The position numbers and the translations under genes are program-made. Below the pieces are notes generated by a model. The model did no database searches. It saw nothing but the letters and a program-made list of their open reading frames with translations, and was not told where the DNA came from. From Clostridia bacterium (GTDB taxonomy: Bacteria; Bacillota; Clostridia; UBA1212): a DNA stretch of 64,000 nucleotides. Positions 62,578 through 64,000 of the stretch are shown piece by piece; position 1 is the first letter of the stretch; each line of letters begins with the position of its first letter. The stretch lies in contig JAFSVU010000034.1 of assembly GCA_017444825.1 (NCBI GenBank), positions 1 to 64,000 on the forward strand, written 5' to 3'.

Positions 62578-64000
62578 TTACTTGGCAGGATTCATTTCGA
62601 GAAGTTCGATATCATTCATCCAGCCCCAGAAGGTGGTGATGTCAGGAGTTACTGTGCTCATGTTGACACGCTCTGTGCTGAAGATAACAGCGTTCTGTCT
62701 CTGGTATGTCGGGATCTCAACGCCCCAATCCATGATAATGTCAAGGCACTCTTTGTAGATAGCTTTTCTGTAAGCGTGGTCAGCACTCTTACGAGCGTCG
62801 AGGATCTTCTTATCAAGTGTCTCGTCCTGGATGTGGTAGTGGTTGGACTCGGAGGAGCCTTCGATACCGACTATGTTCTGGCTGTAGTATATCTGATACA
62901 TATCAGGGTCAACCGTTGCGCCCCAAGCAGCTGTCCAGAAATCCTGGGTTCCTGCGTCAAGAGCATCCCAGAGGACGTTAGAGTCGGACGGGTCATTAAT
63001 GTTAAGCTTAATGCCGATGGACTCGAGAGCCTTCTGAGCATCAGTAAGAATACCGTATGCAGGGTGATCGCCGGTACCGTCGCCGGGGACGATTACTTCA
63101 TATTCCATCTTAGCGCCGTCGGGAGCAGCGGTGAACTTCTTAGCGGAGTCATCCCATGTGTATCCGGCTGCCTTAAAGAATCCGATAGCTGCCTGGAGAG
63201 CGGCCTCGTATTTCTGGTCCTGAGTCATCTCAGCTGTGTAGATGTCCTTGCCTTCTGCATCCTTGGAGTATGCAAGAGCATATCCTTCGTCGTTCGGCTT
63301 CGGAGCAGCCCAGGAAGTGTTGGAAATAGGATACTGGATGATGGAAGCTCTCTCTTTGTAGTAGGAGTAGATGTTTGTATCTCTGTATACAGCGAAGAGA
63401 GTTGCGAAAGCTTTACGGAGAGCCTTGGACTCTTTGCTTCCGGAGTCGGTGCCGACTTTAACAGTGGTAGCGTTAGCGCCAATGTAGCCGTAGCCGAGGT
63501 TGTCAACTGTGTTGGTTGTGATCTTGTCGCCTGTGATAGCGCCGTTATTGTTGATCTTCTTGATAGCTTCAACAGCCTGATCGCTGAAGGAAGGATCAGT
63601 TACGTCGAACGTTCCGCTCTCAACGCCCGGAACTTTATCGGCGTCATCGGTCTCCTGGAACTTGATGTAAGTGATCTTAGGTGTGCCAAGATAGTAGGAT
63701 TCGTTTCTCTTGTAGGTTACAACACCGTCAGCGTAGCTCTGGAAAATGTAAGCGCCTGCGCCCATAGGAGTGCTGGTCTTTGCCTTAACGGTTGTGAGGT
63801 CGCCCTTGTCGAAGCCGAACTTGTTGTTGGCGTAATCATACTTAGCCTTGTCTCCGTAGTAGTGGAGAGGAGCGATGGTGATGCCCAGCTGGTAAATAGC
63901 TGTAGCGTCGAATTCAGTCATCTTAACGTTGAGTTCGTAGTCGTTTACTTTAACGATACCGGCAATGTTAGCGGCGGAATCACCGAGAACAACAGCCTCA
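62578..64000 (-). CDS. oppA: Oligopeptide-binding protein OppA, 3' part (runs off the window)
   Basis: SBP_bac_5 substrate-binding protein that captures peptides outside the membrane. The 474 codons seen are open to the right edge, so the N terminus and signal peptide lie beyond the window. Family words: KTSTPMGAGAYIFQSY, VTYKRNESYYLGTPKI, and the C-terminal half-lobe KECLDIIMDWGVEIPTYQRQNAVIFS. Codon use is strongly biased to frequent codons, suggesting high expression. Confidence 0.93.
   Translation of the reverse strand, partial: EAVVLGDSAANIAGIVKVNDYELNVKMTEFDATAIYQLGITIAPLHYYGDKAKYDYANNKFGFDKGDLTTVKAKTSTPMGAGAYIFQSYADGVVTYKRNESYYLGTPKITYIKFQETDDADKVPGVESGTFDVTDPSFSDQAVEAIKKINNNGAITGDKITTNTVDNLGYGYIGANATTVKVGTDSGSKESKALRKAFATLFAVYRDTNIYSYYKERASIIQYPISNTSWAAPKPNDEGYALAYSKDAEGKDIYTAEMTQDQKYEAALQAAIGFFKAAGYTWDDSAKKFTAAPDGAKMEYEVIVPGDGTGDHPAYGILTDAQKALESIGIKLNINDPSDSNVLWDALDAGTQDFWTAAWGATVDPDMYQIYYSQNIVGIEGSSESNHYHIQDETLDKKILDARKSADHAYRKAIYKECLDIIMDWGVEIPTYQRQNAVIFSTERVNMSTVTPDITTFWGWMNDIELLEMNPAK

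Overview
The window comes from a low-to-moderate G+C, Gram-positive anaerobe, most likely a clostridial member of the Bacillota. The signs are strong G+A-rich Shine-Dalgarno sites, consensus sigma-A promoters, a type III glutamine synthetase, a split ferredoxin-type glutamate synthase, a radC-mreBCD-pbp2 cluster, FtsK/SpoIIIE, PdaA-like deacetylases, many lipoproteins with a Cys lipobox, and FakA/FakB. No prophage, CRISPR array, rRNA operon or complete insertion sequence is visible. The species cannot be named from the sequence alone.

Layout. (1) 0-9.6 kb is ammonium assimilation. glnN (minus) diverges from a plus-strand operon of split glutamate synthase (amidotransferase, FMN/ferredoxin subunit, four-cluster ferredoxin, FAD oxidoreductase, GXGXG subunit), a short GlnA and a terminal ANTAR antiterminator protein. 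Both divergent leaders carry terminator-like hairpins with alternative pairings, which fits an ANTAR-type attenuation circuit. (2) 9.7-13.4 kb holds the minus-strand genes queH, a leucine-rich-repeat lipoprotein and tatD, plus tRNA-Pro. (3) 13.5-18.9 kb is a plus-strand cation-transport cassette: a P-type ATPase, a DUF1538 membrane protein and two divergent P-II-like proteins. (4) 19-22.2 kb holds a DUF4091/GH123-like protein, a serpin lipoprotein and tRNA-Leu. (5) 22.3-31.9 kb is a minus-strand elongasome operon, radC-mreB-mreC-mreD-pbp2, extended by a 1004-residue lipoprotein and an AEC transporter. (6) 32.2-35 kb is a giant repetitive surface protein. (7) 35.2-36.9 kb is glnS. (8) 37-46.8 kb is a nine-gene minus-strand lipid/acyl operon: a ligase-ACP fusion, two PlsC-like acyltransferases, an acyl-AMP ligase, a free ACP, two alpha/beta hydrolases, FakB and FakA. 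(9) 46.9-54.7 kb is a minus-strand envelope operon: PdaA-like deacetylase, small membrane protein, degenerate deacetylase, lipoprotein, ftsK and folD, running from one promoter to one terminator. (10) 54.9-56.9 kb holds a PHP phosphatase and ilvE. (11) 57-64 kb is an oligopeptide ABC transporter operon whose binding-protein gene runs off the right edge.

Three signals cut across the genes. First, the octamer CGCCAATG (and its relative AACCAATG) is strongly over-represented on both strands, inside and between genes. By hand I count about 37 and 19 copies, against roughly 2 each expected by chance, a density like that of DNA uptake sequences. Second, a composite repeat of TAA-rich heptamers and GTGCCG modules abuts the stop codon of four unrelated genes, always in the same orientation relative to that gene. 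Third, the nine-gene acyl operon has no obvious textbook counterpart and is the best candidate here for an undescribed biochemical pathway.
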